From Planotetraspora kaengkrachanensis (GTDB lineage: Bacteria > Actinomycetota > Actinomycetes > Streptosporangiales > Streptosporangiaceae): DNA of 64,000 bases. Under the pieces are notes generated by a model. That model did not search any database, had not been told where the DNA came from, and saw only the letters and a program-made list of their open reading frames with translations. This document shows, one piece after another, positions 1 through 8,472 of the stretch. How positions within the stretch are numbered: the first letter of the stretch is position 1; every line of letters starts with the position of its first letter. The stretch spans positions 62,001 through 126,000 of the forward strand of contig NZ_BONV01000006.1 in assembly GCF_016862895.1 (NCBI RefSeq), read 5' to 3'. The position numbers were made by a program, and so were the translations under genes.

Positions 1-793
1 TCCACGCGGTCACCGCGAGGCTCACCATGGCGACCGCCTCGTACGGCAGTGCGTTGATGCTGTTGTCACTCGCGACGCTGATGGCGATGCAACTCCACCA
101 GGACGCCGCGATCAGCCAGGCGGCCGGTGTGACGAGTGCCAGAGCGGCGGCGTCGGCGGTGCCGGCGGCTTTGTGCCGGCGGAGGTGGACCGACAGCGCG
201 GTCAGCGTGGCGAGCGGCGCGATCAGGATGATCGTGCCGCCGAGGCCCTGTGCGAACGCGCCGGCGGGACCCGGCAGGCCGGTCGGGTTGTCCTGCCCGG
301 GGTAGTCGAGCAACCCGGGCGCGAAGAGCGTCGAGGCCAGTTGCGCACCGATGACCGCGGCGCAGCCCCACGACACGGGGCGCCAGCGGCGGGAGGGCAG
401 GCGGCCGTCCGGGAACAGCAGGAGGCCGAAGGTCGGCACGAGTGCCACGGCGAACACCCAGGGCCAGCCGTCCAGCCAGCCCGCCAGCCGAGCACCGGGC
501 AGAGGGACGCCGTGCGCGTACGCCGCCTGCGAGTAAAGGTACGCCCCGACCACCAGCGGCATCGCGATTCCGGCGGCCAGGAGGATCCAGCCGACGGCGT
601 TGGACGGGTCGGCCCGGGCCACCGCGCCGCCCACGATCGGCACGGAAAGGAAGCCAACCGCGATGGCCGCGAGCACCAGGTCCAGCACCTCGTACCGGTA
701 GAGCAGCGCGACGGCCACCGCCGCCAGGGCCAGGAGTCCGGCCATGGCGACGGCGGCTCGGGTGATCGCGACGAGAAGTCTGGATCGGTTCAT
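1..793 (-). CDS. membrane N-terminal part of a sensor histidine kinase-like protein (partial)
   Basis: The reading frame starts at ATG 793 (MNRSRLLVAITRAAVAM) and stays open to the left edge, so the C-terminus is missing. The visible 264 residues are mostly hydrophobic segments with short loops. They include LFPDGRLPSRRWRPV, which closely resembles LFPDGRPVTPRWWPV in the complete histidine kinase at 55162-57030. This motif is typical of the multi-pass sensor part of actinobacterial NarL-type kinases. The catalytic half would lie outside the window, so the kinase assignment is inference; a plain membrane protein is possible. The membrane protein at 834-1526 lies just upstream on the same strand, 40 bp away, suggesting one operon. 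Confidence 0.6.
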   Translation of the reverse strand, partial: MNRSRLLVAITRAAVAMAGLLALAAVAVALLYRYEVLDLVLAAIAVGFLSVPIVGGAVARADPSNAVGWILLAAGIAMPLVVGAYLYSQAAYAHGVPLPGARLAGWLDGWPWVFAVALVPTFGLLLFPDGRLPSRRWRPVSWGCAAVIGAQLASTLFAPGLLDYPGQDNPTGLPGPAGAFAQGLGGTIILIAPLATLTALSVHLRRHKAAGTADAAALALVTPAAWLIAASWWSCIAISVASDNSINALPYEAVAMVSLAVTAW

Positions 794-833
794 CGAGATC
801 CATTCATACGTCGAGCGACGCGCCCACGCATCC

Positions 834-1526
834 TCAGGTGGCCCTGAGGGTCGTCGCCGCGACCGGTCCTCCCGCCGCCGCGGACACGCCGGTCCCAGGG
901 AGACCTGTGCGGACCAGGGCCACCGCGCATGCGCCGAAGGCCACGACCAGCAGGGCGTAGCCGGCGGCCGCCAGCGCGGACGTCCCCGAGGCCTGTCCCG
1001 CGATCTCCGCGACCGGCGACACGCACAATGCCACCCCCGCCCACACCGGCACGGCGCGGGCCCGGGTGAGTGCGATGCCCAGCAGGATGAACCCGACCGC
1101 ATGACCCAGCAGGTAGGCCACCAGCAAACCGCTGACCAGCCCGTTCGCCTGGTAGGCCGCGACCAGGGGAGCGCTTCCCGCCTGGTCGGCCCGCAGGGCG
1201 GCCTCGTAGTAGAGGGCGTCGCCCGCCACCAGGACGATCGCGCCGAGCGATGTGAGGAACGCCAGCACCGTTCCCGCGGCGGCGAGCCGGGACCTGCCCG
1301 CGACCGCCCCGACGTACAGGACGGCGGGGACCACCAGGAGGACCGCGAGGTCCAGCCACAACGCGAGCCGCATCTGCGGCAGGTGCGCCGCGACCTCGCG
1401 GATCTGGTCGGCGGCGGCGGCGTCGCCGCCCAGGACCGGCGTCACCAGATACTGCGCGAGTTGCCCGACAGACCCCACCAGCAGGCAGGCGACCCCTGCC
1501 GCGACGCGCCACCTCGAATCAACCAT
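834..1526 (-). CDS. multi-pass integral membrane protein, unknown function
   Basis: A 230-residue protein starting MVDSRWRVAAGVACLL, with about six hydrophobic segments: near residues 8-28, 55-75, 82-102, 128-150, 158-178 and 185-205. I recognise no catalytic motif. It may resemble the small DUF4386-type membrane proteins, but this is uncertain. It precedes the truncated kinase-like gene at 1-793 on the same strand, and the same order (small membrane protein, then kinase) recurs at 57625-55162. A role as an accessory to the sensor is possible but unproven. Positions 1527-1720 downstream of the oxidoreductase gene hold no gene I can support. Confidence 0.65.
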   Translation of the reverse strand: MVDSRWRVAAGVACLLVGSVGQLAQYLVTPVLGGDAAAADQIREVAAHLPQMRLALWLDLAVLLVVPAVLYVGAVAGRSRLAAAGTVLAFLTSLGAIVLVAGDALYYEAALRADQAGSAPLVAAYQANGLVSGLLVAYLLGHAVGFILLGIALTRARAVPVWAGVALCVSPVAEIAGQASGTSALAAAGYALLVVAFGACAVALVRTGLPGTGVSAAAGGPVAATTLRAT

Positions 1527-1720
1527 GCCGCGCTCCCTTCACGAGTTCTCGCACCGAGGACCGGTGCAGCAGAATCGTGGCGTCCGGCGTGATCCCGGAG
1601 ACAGAGACCGGCGTCCCGCGTGGCGGGGATTTCGGGACGGGAGCGCACGACGGTGCGCCCCGGTCCGACTCCTTCGTGGTGACGCCGGGGTCCCGCGTCA
1701 CTCCGGATCGCGCCGGGCGA

Positions 1721-3637
1721 TCAGGTGAGCTCCTGCACCGCGCGCGCGGCCTCGTCGATGGCGGCGTGGGTGTAGCCGAAGGCCCCGGCGTCGGAGTTGG
1801 CGATGGTGATGTTCCCGAACGGACGGCGGGCGCGGACGAACGGCTGCTCGGCGACCGGCTTGAAGATCACCGGGTCGGCGATGGAGTTGTACTCGTACGC
1901 GTACCCGTGCGACCAGCGGTTCACGGTGATCGCCATGATGTCCTTGGCGGCGCGGAAGCCGCTCGGGCCGAGCGCGCGTTGCATGAGGTCGCGGATCTCG
2001 CGTTCGAAGTCGCCGAAGGACGTCTCGAGCAACTGGCGGCGCCCGGCCCTGTGCTGGTCCCGCGTGATCGGCAGGCCTGGCTGGTTCGGCGTCTTGGAGA
2101 GTGAGACGACGATCGGCTCGTCCGACTTGCGGGCCGACGCGTATTTGCCCTGGTGGGTGTTCGTGGGGAGGGAGCAGCTGTCCCAGAACGTGTCGTACGG
2201 CGTGATGCGCGAGATGCCGGCCCGTTCCCAGGCCCGCCAGTCACGGAGTGCGACCCTGGCGTAGACCAGCGGCACCTTGACCCCGTAGCGCATGGCCTCG
2301 ACCTGGGCGGCGGGGAGCCCGGGAACGATGTAGGAGGCCACGCTGTTCCAGCAGGCCATGACGACGTGTGATCCGCTCACCCGGTACGTCCTGCCGCCGC
2401 TGACGTATTCGACGTCGACCGGCCCGCGGGTGCCGCGCCGGTGACGCACGTCGGTGGCCATGGCGTTGAGCCGGATCCGCACGTCGGAGCCGGCCTTGTC
2501 GAGCCTGCCGTAGTCGCCCTGGGCTGTGATGACGCTCTCCATCGTCTGGTGTCCGGAGAAGACCCCGGGGACGAGCCGCGACACCAGCAGCCGCGACACG
2601 GTGGCGCCGCCGTCGGGGAAGTAGTAGAGCTCCTCGTCGGTCGTGGTGAGCGACATCGCGGGGGTGCGCCCGATGCCGTTGTACGGAGTCGGCTCGAGCG
2701 CGAGCCCCCTGAACCCGGGTAGGCCGGTTCCCCAGCAGTCTCCGGCGGGGACGGCCTCGATGCCGGTGCCCCACAGTCCGTGCGTGCGGCGCTGGTAGAA
2801 GACGAGCGCCTCCTCGCCGACGCCGACGTGGCGGCGCAGGTAGTCCGCGTAGCTGATCCGGGCGAGGCGCTGCTTCTTCTCCGCGTCGCTGAGACCGGGG
2901 AAGTAGTCCTCCGTCGTGTTCTCCACCTTGAGGATGTCCGCGCGCGCCGCCTCCGACAGCGGCAGCCGGGCGATCAGCGTGCTGAGCGGTTCGGTCGCTC
3001 CGCGCGTGACCAGTGTGTCCGCGCCGAAGTTCTCCTCGGGGAAGAAGTAGCCGGTGCCGAGCCCCTGGGAGGTGTAGTAGCCGGTGTCGACGCCCTCGGC
3101 GAGTTTCGCGAAGTCGATGCCGAGGTCGTCCATGAGGCTCAGCGATGGGGAGTTCCAGGTGTCGGGGCTGTCGAGGTTGACCATGCCGCCGTTGCTGAGC
3201 AGCGTGCGGCCCCTGACCCGGAACTCGTTGCGGTGCTGGTGGCCGCCGAAGTCCGCGAGGGCTTCGAGAACCAGGATGCGGGCGCGGGAGCCGAAGGCCT
3301 TCCGGTAGAACCACGCGGCGGCCAGGCCGCTCACGCCGCCGCCCACGACCACCAGGTCATAGTGTTCACGCAGGTCACGAGCCGGCCCGGGGTCGGCGCC
3401 GCCGAAGGTGACATCGTGGCCTACCGACCTCGCGGCGTCCGTCTGGCCGACGATGCCGTTGCTGGTGGGCGGATACGGGGAACCGCCGCCGTGGCCGGTG
3501 GACGCGTGCGCCGCGCCCCCCGGCAACGCGGCCAGCGCCGCCGCGCCGCCGCCCACCAGCATTCCGTTCAGAAGGTCCCGCCGGGTGATTCCCCGCTTCA
3601 TGCCCAACTCGTCGTCGGTGAACTTGGCCACGTGCAC
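1721..3637 (-). CDS. Tat-exported FAD-dependent amine oxidoreductase (spermidine-dehydrogenase-like)
   Basis: The N-terminus carries DDELGMKRGITRRDLLNGML followed by an Ala/Gly-rich stretch, a twin-arginine signal peptide. The ADP-binding motif YDLVVVGGGVSGLAAAWFYR and the VLEALADFGGHQHRNEF segment place it in the FAD/NAD(P)-binding amine-oxidase superfamily; the DxELGM-RRD N-terminus is typical of the spermidine dehydrogenase-like group. It would oxidise a substrate outside the membrane; the substrate is unknown. GTG 3637 is chosen because the open frame further upstream (to 3793) looks non-coding and the paralogue at 4560 also begins shortly before DDELGM; GTG 3631 is an equally possible start. 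About 638 aa. The TetR gene at 3841-4503 is upstream on the same strand. Confidence 0.8.
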   Translation of the reverse strand: MHVAKFTDDELGMKRGITRRDLLNGMLVGGGAAALAALPGGAAHASTGHGGGSPYPPTSNGIVGQTDAARSVGHDVTFGGADPGPARDLREHYDLVVVGGGVSGLAAAWFYRKAFGSRARILVLEALADFGGHQHRNEFRVRGRTLLSNGGMVNLDSPDTWNSPSLSLMDDLGIDFAKLAEGVDTGYYTSQGLGTGYFFPEENFGADTLVTRGATEPLSTLIARLPLSEAARADILKVENTTEDYFPGLSDAEKKQRLARISYADYLRRHVGVGEEALVFYQRRTHGLWGTGIEAVPAGDCWGTGLPGFRGLALEPTPYNGIGRTPAMSLTTTDEELYYFPDGGATVSRLLVSRLVPGVFSGHQTMESVITAQGDYGRLDKAGSDVRIRLNAMATDVRHRRGTRGPVDVEYVSGGRTYRVSGSHVVMACWNSVASYIVPGLPAAQVEAMRYGVKVPLVYARVALRDWRAWERAGISRITPYDTFWDSCSLPTNTHQGKYASARKSDEPIVVSLSKTPNQPGLPITRDQHRAGRRQLLETSFGDFEREIRDLMQRALGPSGFRAAKDIMAITVNRWSHGYAYEYNSIADPVIFKPVAEQPFVRARRPFGNITIANSDAGAFGYTHAAIDEAARAVQELT

Positions 3638-3730
3638 CTCACCATGTCGTGATGATCGGCGGATGCTGCGGACGCTAGAAGCACACAACGACCGAGTCAA
3701 TGAATCTTTCGAGACATCCGTAAATGACGA

Positions 3731-3746
3731 CGAAATCCGTATTTCG
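3731..3746. promoter_or_regulatory. perfect 6-4-6 inverted repeat, candidate operator
   Basis: CGAAATCCGTATTTCG is a perfect inverted repeat (6-bp arms, 4-bp spacer) in the relatively AT-rich gap between the TetR gene and the oxidoreductase it precedes. Its position about 95 bp before the GTG at 3637 fits an operator or promoter element for that gene. Binding by the neighbouring TetR protein is inference. Confidence 0.4.
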
Positions 3747-3840
3747 GAGCGTTGAGAACGACGGATAACCAGGGTGACGCCCGGCTTGACCATTTCTGAG
3801 GTGCGAGGTACACGCGCGAGCGCGAGGGGCCCCTGGGGAA

Positions 3841-4503
3841 TCAGTGCGGTGCCCGGGTGCCCGGGTTCCGGTACGCGCCGAGTGTGACGCCGATGCCCGC
3901 GATGAGCGCGTCCAGCCCGGTCTCGTATCCGTCGTCGAGCGAAGGATCGGCCGCGAGCTCACCCGCGAGGGCCCGCAGCAGGGGCAGTTCCGCCGTCTGT
4001 TCCGGGGGCGGCGCGAACTCCGGCTGGCCGGCTTCGAGCGCGGCGCTCAGCATCAGGTTCTCGGCCGACAGGAAGATCTGCCAGGCGAGCCCGAGGGGCC
4101 AGCCGCATTCGGTCAGGCGCCCGAGCATCGTCTCGTACCCCCGCAACGTCGACTGCCTGGTGGCGGCTCCGAGGGCCATGAGGCCGATGGCCCTGGGATG
4201 GCGGGCCATCGCGCTGAGGGCGCCGTCGACGTAGCCGCGCAGAATCCGCTCCCAGTCACCGGATTCGATGTCGGCCAACCGGGTCTCCACGCCCGTCCAG
4301 ATCTCCGTCGCGATCCGATCCCTGACCGCCTCGAGCAGGGAGTTCTTGTCGGCGAAGTAGTGGTACAGGGTCGGCCCGCGGACCCCGAGCTCGGCCGCGA
4401 GCCTGCGGGTGGACAGCGCCTCGAGCCCCTCCGCGTCGATCAGGGCGACCGCGGCCTCGACGATCTGGCTGCGCGTCCGCTCCGAGTGATTGGGCCGTGG
4501 CAT
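3841..4503 (-). CDS. TetR/AcrR-family transcriptional regulator
   Basis: A 220-residue protein with the TetR HTH near residues 10-55: RSQIVEAAVALIDAEGLEAL, then STRRLAAELGVRGPTLYHYF. The C-terminal half is an all-helical ligand-binding domain of the TetR_C type. It sits between two paralogous FAD oxidoreductase genes, one downstream on its own strand (1721-3637) and one divergent (4560-6515). It is therefore likely to control both, probably as a repressor relieved by the amine or other substrate. The start ATG 4503 is close to a GATAAT-like -10 on the minus strand, so the mRNA may be almost leaderless. Confidence 0.85.
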   Translation of the reverse strand: MPRPNHSERTRSQIVEAAVALIDAEGLEALSTRRLAAELGVRGPTLYHYFADKNSLLEAVRDRIATEIWTGVETRLADIESGDWERILRGYVDGALSAMARHPRAIGLMALGAATRQSTLRGYETMLGRLTECGWPLGLAWQIFLSAENLMLSAALEAGQPEFAPPPEQTAELPLLRALAGELAADPSLDDGYETGLDALIAGIGVTLGAYRNPGTRAPH

Positions 4504-4506
4504 GGG

Positions 4507-4540
4507 TCTATTATCGCGGCCCCCGTTTCTCTATCATCGC
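4507..4540. promoter_or_regulatory. 11-bp direct repeats in the divergent TetR/oxidoreductase promoter
   Basis: TCTATTATCGC (4507-4517) and TCTATCATCGC (4530-4540) are direct repeats with one mismatch, starting 23 bp apart. They fill the short gap between the TetR start (4503) and the divergent oxidoreductase start (4560). Both copies look like -10 elements, so regulator binding and promoter recognition may compete here. Confidence 0.4.
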
Positions 4541-4559
4541 TAAAGAAATGAGGTGGATC

Positions 4560-6515
4560 ATGCCCGAACGATCCGACGACGAACTGGGCATGCGGCGCCC
4601 CATCAGCCGCCGCGACTTCATCGACGGAGTGGCGGTCGCGGTGGGCGCGGCCGCACTGGGTGGTCTCGGCGCAGGCGCGGGCGTAGCCGCGGCCGACACC
4701 GGGAGGGAGGCGGGGGGCCCGTATCCGCCGGCGCTCCAGGGGATGCGGGGCTACACGAACGACTCCATGACCGTGCCGCACAGGCTCCGCGACGGCACGT
4801 TCTGGACGGACGCGGGTGAGCCACGCCGTACCGGCGAGGAGTACGACCTGGTGGTGGTGGGCGGCGGCATCAGCGGACTGTCGGCGGCCCGCTTCTACCA
4901 GCGGGAGTTCGACCGGGACGCCCGCATCCTGATCCTCGACGCGCTCGACGACGTCGGGGGCCACGCGCGCAGGAACGAGTTCCGCGCACACGGGCGATTA
5001 CTCATCGGGTACGGCGGCTCGCAGTCGCTGGAGTCACCTTCGACCTTCAGCCGCGAGGCCCGGTCGCTCATCGAGGACGTCGGGATCGAGGTCAAGCGCT
5101 TCAAGAAGTACTTCGACTCCGGCTTCGACACCAGGCACGGGCTCGGCAGGGCCCTGTACTTCGACAAGGAGTCATGGGGACGCGACCACTTCGTGGCCTA
5201 CCGGCCAGGCACGGAGTACGCCGAGATCCTCAAGGACGCCCCCATGGCGGGCCGGGCCAAGACCGACCTGAGCAAGATCTACGACGCCCCCGAAGACTGG
5301 ATGCCGGGGCTCACCGACAAGCAGAAGAAGGACCGGCTCGCCCGCATCACCTATCGGGAGTACCTGACCGAGCACGTGCGGGCGCACCCGGACGCCGTCA
5401 AGTTCCTGCAGACCACGCCCAACGGCAACTGGGGGTACGGCGCGGACGCGGTCGGAGCCCTCGACGCCTCCATCGAGTTCGCCGGCTTCGACGGCCTCGC
5501 GCTGAACTGGGACGAGCCGGACCGGCGGCTCGCACCGACCGGTCAGAAGCTGTGGACCTCGGAGGACGACTACATCTACCACTTCCCCGAGGGCAACGCC
5601 GGCGTCGTACGTGCGCTGGTCCGCACGCTCATCCCTGACGCGCTGCCGGGGCACGGGATGGAGACCATCACGACCAGCCGGCTGCATTATGACCGGCTCG
5701 ACCGGAAGGGCGACCGGGTCAGGATCCGCCTCGGCGCTCCGGCCGTCCGCGTCAGGCACGTCGACCACGCCCGGCGGGTCGAGATCGCCTACGTCCAGTC
5801 CGGCGACCTCCGCACGGTCCAGGCCCGCCATGTGGTGCTGGCCTGCAACAACCAGATGATCCCGTACCTGACCGAGGAGATCTCCGCCGAGCAGCGCGCG
5901 GCGCTGCGGTACGCGGGCAAACTCTCCCTCGTCTACGCCAACGTGCAGGTCCGCGACTGGACGGCGTTCGACAGGCTGAAGATCTCCAGCGTCCGGTACC
6001 CGACGATGTACTGGGGGAGCGCGGGCCTGGACTTCCCGGTCAGCATCGGCGACTACCGATTCCCCGACGATCCGCGTGAACCGGCGATCCTGCACCTCGC
6101 CAAGACGATGTGCAAGCCCGGGCTGCCGCCGCGCGAGCAGGGCCAGGCAGGCCGGCGGGAACTACTGGCCACGACGTTCCAGGACATGGAGCGGGCGATC
6201 CGCGACCAGCTCGCACGCGCCCTCGGGAAGGGCGGGTTCGACCCGGCCCGCGACATCGAGGGCATCACGGTCAACCGCTGGTCCCACGCGTACGCCTACG
6301 AGTACGGACTGCCCTGGGACACGTTCTGGCCCGACGGAGAACTGCCCAGTCACGTCGCGCGCCGCAGGTGGGGCCGCGTCGCGGTGGCGAACTCCGACTC
6401 CGCACCCCGCGCGTACGTGGACTCGGCGATCGACATGGCCTACCGCGCCGTCCGCGACCTGGCGGGAAAGCCGAGCGACTCGGTCTCCCGCGGCGTGGAC
6501 GGCGTCGCACCGTAG
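4560..6515 (+). CDS. Tat-exported FAD-dependent amine oxidoreductase, paralogue of the 1721-3637 protein
   Basis: 651 aa starting MPERSDDELGMRRPISRRDF, a twin-arginine signal very like that of the paralogue across the TetR gene. The FAD motif YDLVVVGGGISGLSAARFYQ is followed by LILDALDDVGGHARRNEF; near the C-terminus ITVNRWSHAYAYEYG and VAVANSDSAPRAY align with the paralogue's ITVNRWSHGYAYEYN and ITIANSDAGAFGY. ATG 4560 is preceded by GAGGTGG at good spacing, so the in-frame ATGs at 4497 and 4548 are not preferred. It is expected to be exported and to oxidise an amine or related substrate; the substrate is unknown. The ggt gene follows 31 bp downstream and is probably co-transcribed. Confidence 0.82.
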   Translation: MPERSDDELGMRRPISRRDFIDGVAVAVGAAALGGLGAGAGVAAADTGREAGGPYPPALQGMRGYTNDSMTVPHRLRDGTFWTDAGEPRRTGEEYDLVVVGGGISGLSAARFYQREFDRDARILILDALDDVGGHARRNEFRAHGRLLIGYGGSQSLESPSTFSREARSLIEDVGIEVKRFKKYFDSGFDTRHGLGRALYFDKESWGRDHFVAYRPGTEYAEILKDAPMAGRAKTDLSKIYDAPEDWMPGLTDKQKKDRLARITYREYLTEHVRAHPDAVKFLQTTPNGNWGYGADAVGALDASIEFAGFDGLALNWDEPDRRLAPTGQKLWTSEDDYIYHFPEGNAGVVRALVRTLIPDALPGHGMETITTSRLHYDRLDRKGDRVRIRLGAPAVRVRHVDHARRVEIAYVQSGDLRTVQARHVVLACNNQMIPYLTEEISAEQRAALRYAGKLSLVYANVQVRDWTAFDRLKISSVRYPTMYWGSAGLDFPVSIGDYRFPDDPREPAILHLAKTMCKPGLPPREQGQAGRRELLATTFQDMERAIRDQLARALGKGGFDPARDIEGITVNRWSHAYAYEYGLPWDTFWPDGELPSHVARRRWGRVAVANSDSAPRAYVDSAIDMAYRAVRDLAGKPSDSVSRGVDGVAP

Positions 6516-6546
6516 CCGGCATCCCAGGCGAGCATGGAGGTCTCTG

Positions 6547-8469
6547 GTGAGAAAACCGCTTCGTCCGCTTCATTCGCTTCATCCACGGATCGCGTACCGC
6601 GGCCGCGGCGACACGGTCCGGCGGCGGCTCCTGATCACGGCGTCCGCCGCGGCCGTCGCGCTCAGCTCGACGATCCTGCCGGGCTCGCTCGCCCTGGGCG
6701 AGTCAGGCCACGACACGGTGTCCGACACCCCGTTCGGGACGCCGACCGACGCCAAGCCCGACCCGGGCCGCTCCATCACGGCCGTGCGCGGTGACCGCGC
6801 CAGCAACTGGGCCGAGCAGACCGGCTCGGAGGTACTGGCACGGCACGGCATGGTCGCGACGAGCCAGCCGCTCGCGGCGCAGGCGGGGCTCGACATCCTC
6901 AAGCGGGGCGGGAACGCCGCCGACGCCGCGGTGGCGACGGCCGCGATGCTCGGCGTCGTCGAGCCCTACAGCGCGGGCATCGGCGGTGACATGTTCATGC
7001 TCTACTACTCCGCCAAGGACCGTCACCTGTACGGCCTGAACGCGAGCGGTTGGGCACCGCGCTCGTGGACCCCCGACTACTTCAAGAAGCTCGGCTACGA
7101 CGCGGACACGGGCGTGCCCCTCTACGGAGTGCACAGCATCACCGTCCCGGGGGCGGTCGACGGATGGGACCAGCTGCTCAGTCGCTTCGGGACCATGGAC
7201 TTCGACCAGGTGCTCAAGCCCGCGATCACGACGGCAGAGCAGGGTTACGGCCTCACCGAGCGGATCCACCGCGACTGGGAGTACATGGAGGAGGACCTCG
7301 CGCAGGATCCCGACTCGGTCAAGACCTTCCTCGTCGACGGGAAGGCGCCCCCGCTGTACAGCAACGTGCGCAACCCTGACCTGGCGAAGGCCTACCGCAC
7401 CCTGGCGAGCCGTGGGCGGGACGCGTTCTACAAGGGGCCCATCGCGGACGCCATCCTCGCCAAGGTCAACCGCCTGGGCGCGAAGTGGATCCCGTCCGAC
7501 CTCGCCGATTTCCGTTCGGAGTGGGTCACGCCGATCTCCACGACGTACAAGGGCTACGAGGTCTTCCAGACGCCGCCGAACTCGCAGGGCTTCGCCACAC
7601 TCGAAATGCTCAACATCGTCGAGCAGTGCGGCCCGCGCCTGGGCTACGACCTCGCGGCGCTCGGCCCGCGCTCGGCGACGTTCTGGCAGGTCCTCGTCGA
7701 GGCGAAGAAGCTGGCCTTCTCCGACCTCGAGGCCTACAACGCCGACCCGCGGTTCGCGCGCGTCCCGCTGGAACGGCTGCTCTCCAAGCAGTACGCCGCG
7801 TCGTTGTGCGGCAAGATCTCGCTGACCGAGGCGCGGGCGCCGGAGATCAAGACCGTCCACCACGGTGACACCGTCTACCTCACCGTCGGCGACCGGTGGG
7901 GGAACATGGTGTCGTTCATCTACAGCATCTACGACTACTTCGGGTCGCAGATCACCGTGCCCGGGTACGGCTTCCCGCTGCAGGACAGGGGCAACCTGTT
8001 CTCCCTGGACCCGGCGAGCCCCAACGTGGTCGCACCGCGCAAGAGGCCGTTCCACACGATCATTCCGGCCTTCGTCATGAAGGACGGCAAGCCGTTGCTC
8101 GCGTTCGGCACGATGAGCGGCGACGAACAACCGCAGGCCCAGGTCCAGGAGATCGTCAACATGGTCGACCTCGGGATGAACGTGCAGGCCGCAGGGGACG
8201 CGGCGCGGTTCCACCACGACCAGGCCACGGACGAGCTCGATCTCGAGTCCGGCCTGTACGACCTGGTCGGGGAACAGCTGGCGGCGTTCGGGCAGAAGCC
8301 GGTCCGCGCCAACGGCGACCTCATGGGCGGTTACCAGGCGCTGCTGTTCACCCCGGATCCGACCGCCAAGCCGCCGCGGGGCGGCGGGATCGAGGGCGAT
8401 CCGCCCGTCAACGGCATGTACCGGGCGGGCTCCGACTTCCGGAAGGACGGGCAGGCGGTCGGCTGGTAG
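6547..8469 (+). CDS. ggt: secreted gamma-glutamyltransferase
   Basis: About 640 aa. GTG 6547 follows GGAGGT at 6536-6541. The N-terminus has RRRLLITASAAAVALSS, an export signal that may use Tat. The N-terminal nucleophile family is shown by GMVATSQPLAAQAGLDILKR, GGNAADAAVATAAMLGVVEP and SAGIGGDMFMLYY. The autoprocessing site is read as HGDTVYLTVGD, with catalytic Thr near residue 442; the second Thr of the usual TTH motif is Val here. RPFHTIIPAFV and the C-terminal small subunit complete the fold. It transfers or hydrolyses gamma-glutamyl groups of glutathione or gamma-glutamyl amides outside the cell. Being next to exported amine oxidoreductases suggests joint use of gamma-glutamyl-amine or peptide substrates, which is inference. 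Confidence 0.9.
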   Translation: MRKPLRPLHSLHPRIAYRGRGDTVRRRLLITASAAAVALSSTILPGSLALGESGHDTVSDTPFGTPTDAKPDPGRSITAVRGDRASNWAEQTGSEVLARHGMVATSQPLAAQAGLDILKRGGNAADAAVATAAMLGVVEPYSAGIGGDMFMLYYSAKDRHLYGLNASGWAPRSWTPDYFKKLGYDADTGVPLYGVHSITVPGAVDGWDQLLSRFGTMDFDQVLKPAITTAEQGYGLTERIHRDWEYMEEDLAQDPDSVKTFLVDGKAPPLYSNVRNPDLAKAYRTLASRGRDAFYKGPIADAILAKVNRLGAKWIPSDLADFRSEWVTPISTTYKGYEVFQTPPNSQGFATLEMLNIVEQCGPRLGYDLAALGPRSATFWQVLVEAKKLAFSDLEAYNADPRFARVPLERLLSKQYAASLCGKISLTEARAPEIKTVHHGDTVYLTVGDRWGNMVSFIYSIYDYFGSQITVPGYGFPLQDRGNLFSLDPASPNVVAPRKRPFHTIIPAFVMKDGKPLLAFGTMSGDEQPQAQVQEIVNMVDLGMNVQAAGDAARFHHDQATDELDLESGLYDLVGEQLAAFGQKPVRANGDLMGGYQALLFTPDPTAKPPRGGGIEGDPPVNGMYRAGSDFRKDGQAVGW

Positions 8470-8472
8470 GTG

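Noticed and set aside
66-803. 245-residue Arg-rich ORF at the left edge
   Set aside because: It is a shadow frame; the frame from ATG 793 gives a coherent membrane protein that continues past the edge.
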